The position numbers were made by a program, and so were the translations under genes. A stretch of DNA of 6,970 bases. Source: an uncultured Gemmatimonadota bacterium. Its GTDB lineage: Bacteria; Gemmatimonadota; Gemmatimonadetes; Gemmatimonadales; GWC2-71-9. The stretch is from assembly GCA_937961295.1 (NCBI GenBank), contig CALGOK010000028.1, forward strand, positions 1 to 6,970, in the 5' to 3' direction. The notes beneath the pieces are model-generated. The model was not told the origin of the DNA. It searched no databases and worked only from the letters and a program-made list of their open reading frames with translations. Positions 6,422-6,970 of this stretch are shown here, piece after piece; position 1 is the first letter of the stretch, and each line of letters starts with the position of its first letter.

Positions 6422-6479
6422 GGCCGTAATCTATCCGGCCGCGCTCCTATATTCCCGGCACTGACTTCCGGAGCAACGC
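6422..6479. promoter_or_regulatory. Divergent promoter region between nadE and the phosphatase-like gene
   Basis: This 58-base spacer must hold the start signals for both diverging genes. It contains the most AT-rich stretch nearby: TATATT at 6448-6453 on the plus strand, which reads AATATA on the minus strand and could serve as a -10 element in either direction. No convincing -35 hexamer is visible on either strand. A GGAG at 6470-6473, six bases from the ATG at 6480, is a good ribosome binding site for the plus-strand gene. The nadE side has no clear one. The promoter call is inference from position and base composition. Confidence 0.5.
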
Positions 6480-6941
6480 ATGGCCCTGCTGGACACGATC
6501 GCCGGCGCGACCAACGCCGCCCAACCGCTTCCCTGGATGGTCACCTGCGGCCAGCCCGGCGCCGAGCAGCTCGAGGCCGCCAAGGCCGAGGGACTGGTGG
6601 CCGTGATCGACCTGCGCGACCCGATGGAGCCGCGGCCCTTCGACGAGCCCGCCACGCTCCAGGGCCTGGGGCTCGAGTACCGCAACATCCCCGTCAACAG
6701 CGGCGCGCTCGACGACGCCACCCTCGAGCGGGTCCTCGCCGCGGTGCGCGAGTTTGCCGACCGGCCCACGATGGTGCACTGCGCCAGCGCCAATCGCGTC
6801 GGCGGCGCGCTCCTGCCGTACTTCATGAACGACCTCGGCATGGACGAGCAGGCGGCCATCGACTCGGCCATGAAGGTCGGGCTGCGCAGCGCCGAACTGC
6901 TGGAGTGGGGACTCGACTACGCGCGACGGCACCGCCCCTAG
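6480..6941 (+). CDS. Small PTP/rhodanese-fold protein, DUF442 / beta-lactamase-hydrolase-like phosphatase family
   Basis: This 153-residue protein has a tyrosine-phosphatase-like fold. TCGQPGAEQLEAAKAEGLVAVIDLRDPME (22-50) resembles the SGQP...L...G...VI(N/D)LR entry of DUF442 (PF04273) proteins. LEYRNIPVNSG (65-75) precedes the active-site loop VHCASANRVGG (99-109), with Cys101 as nucleophile and Arg106 as anion binder. The loop is C-X4-R, the six-residue spacing of rhodanese and BLH proteins, not the C-X5-R of true tyrosine phosphatases. The usual Gly before Asn-Arg is Ala104. Relatives are annotated as phosphatases or sulfur carriers linked to persulfide handling, and the exact chemistry is undecided. 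The start is well supported by GGAG six bases upstream of the ATG. It is transcribed away from nadE, and its stop lies within a hairpin. Confidence 0.8.
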   Translation: MALLDTIAGATNAAQPLPWMVTCGQPGAEQLEAAKAEGLVAVIDLRDPMEPRPFDEPATLQGLGLEYRNIPVNSGALDDATLERVLAAVREFADRPTMVHCASANRVGGALLPYFMNDLGMDEQAAIDSAMKVGLRSAELLEWGLDYARRHRP

Positions 6942-6954
6942 GGACGGTGCCGTC
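6925..6954. terminator. Hairpin overlapping the stop codon of the phosphatase-like gene
   Basis: The 10-base arms at 6925-6934 and 6945-6954 are perfectly complementary. Inside them, after one mismatch, lies a CCC-TA-GGG palindrome (6936-6943). The TAG stop (6939-6941) sits at the tip. No T-run follows. It could terminate transcription of the plus-strand gene or, if a minus-strand gene ends just to its right (a TGA is readable at 6955-6953), serve both directions, as the hairpin at 1094-1134 would. Confidence 0.55.
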
Positions 6955-6970
6955 ATGAGGTGCGCCGCGG

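Noticed and set aside
4181..6958. A 925-residue open frame on the plus strand opposite nadE and the thioesterase gene.
   Set aside because: It is low-complexity, rich in Arg, Gly, His and Ala, and antisense to two well-recognised genes. High GC keeps such frames open by chance.

Overview
This is a very GC-rich, gene-dense bacterial chromosomal window. It holds nine protein genes (one cut by the left edge), no RNA genes, and no recognisable insertion sequence or CRISPR array. Codon use (strong G/C third positions), the near absence of intergenic DNA and the gene mix suggest a free-living Gram-negative-type bacterium. The mix includes an Mla-type lipid-transport permease, a MutY without its C-terminal domain, a fused glutamine-dependent NadE and a DUF2203 protein. 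Gemmatimonadota is my best guess, but the phylum is inference from general character only.

Layout. (1) At the left edge, on the minus strand, is the N-terminal part of an MlaE/YrbE-family permease. (2) Diverging from it, mutY (plus, about 416-1090) encodes an adenine DNA glycosylase of 224 aa that stops just after the iron-sulfur cysteines. (3) A 16-bp perfect hairpin (1094-1134) lies between mutY and the convergent operon end. (4) A five-gene minus-strand operon occupies 4509 down to 1139. In transcription order it encodes a hotdog acyl-CoA thioesterase, a patatin-like phospholipase, a DUF2203 protein, a four-helix membrane protein and a class-V PLP enzyme with a Tat-like leader. Every one of its four junctions is a 4-base stop/start overlap (GTGA, then ATGA three times). 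(5) A 121-bp spacer (4510-4630) holds a 25-bp perfect inverted repeat built from 7-bp NGGGCGA units. (6) nadE (minus, 4631-6421) encodes a nitrilase-NAD synthetase fusion. (7) A 58-bp divergent promoter region (6422-6479) separates it from (8) a small PTP/rhodanese-fold protein of the DUF442/BLH type (plus, 6480-6941). That gene's stop codon lies inside another hairpin (6925-6954).

How the parts may work together. The thioesterase and patatin hydrolase are plausible partners in acyl-chain turnover. The membrane protein, DUF2203 protein and PLP enzyme have no known link to that chemistry, so the strict translational coupling of all five is the strongest unexplained signal. MutY, NadE and the phosphatase-like protein look like independent housekeeping or accessory genes. 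I do not see a defence system, phage or other obvious novel machine. The best candidates for something undescribed are the coupled five-gene cassette and the structured repeat at 4528-4628.
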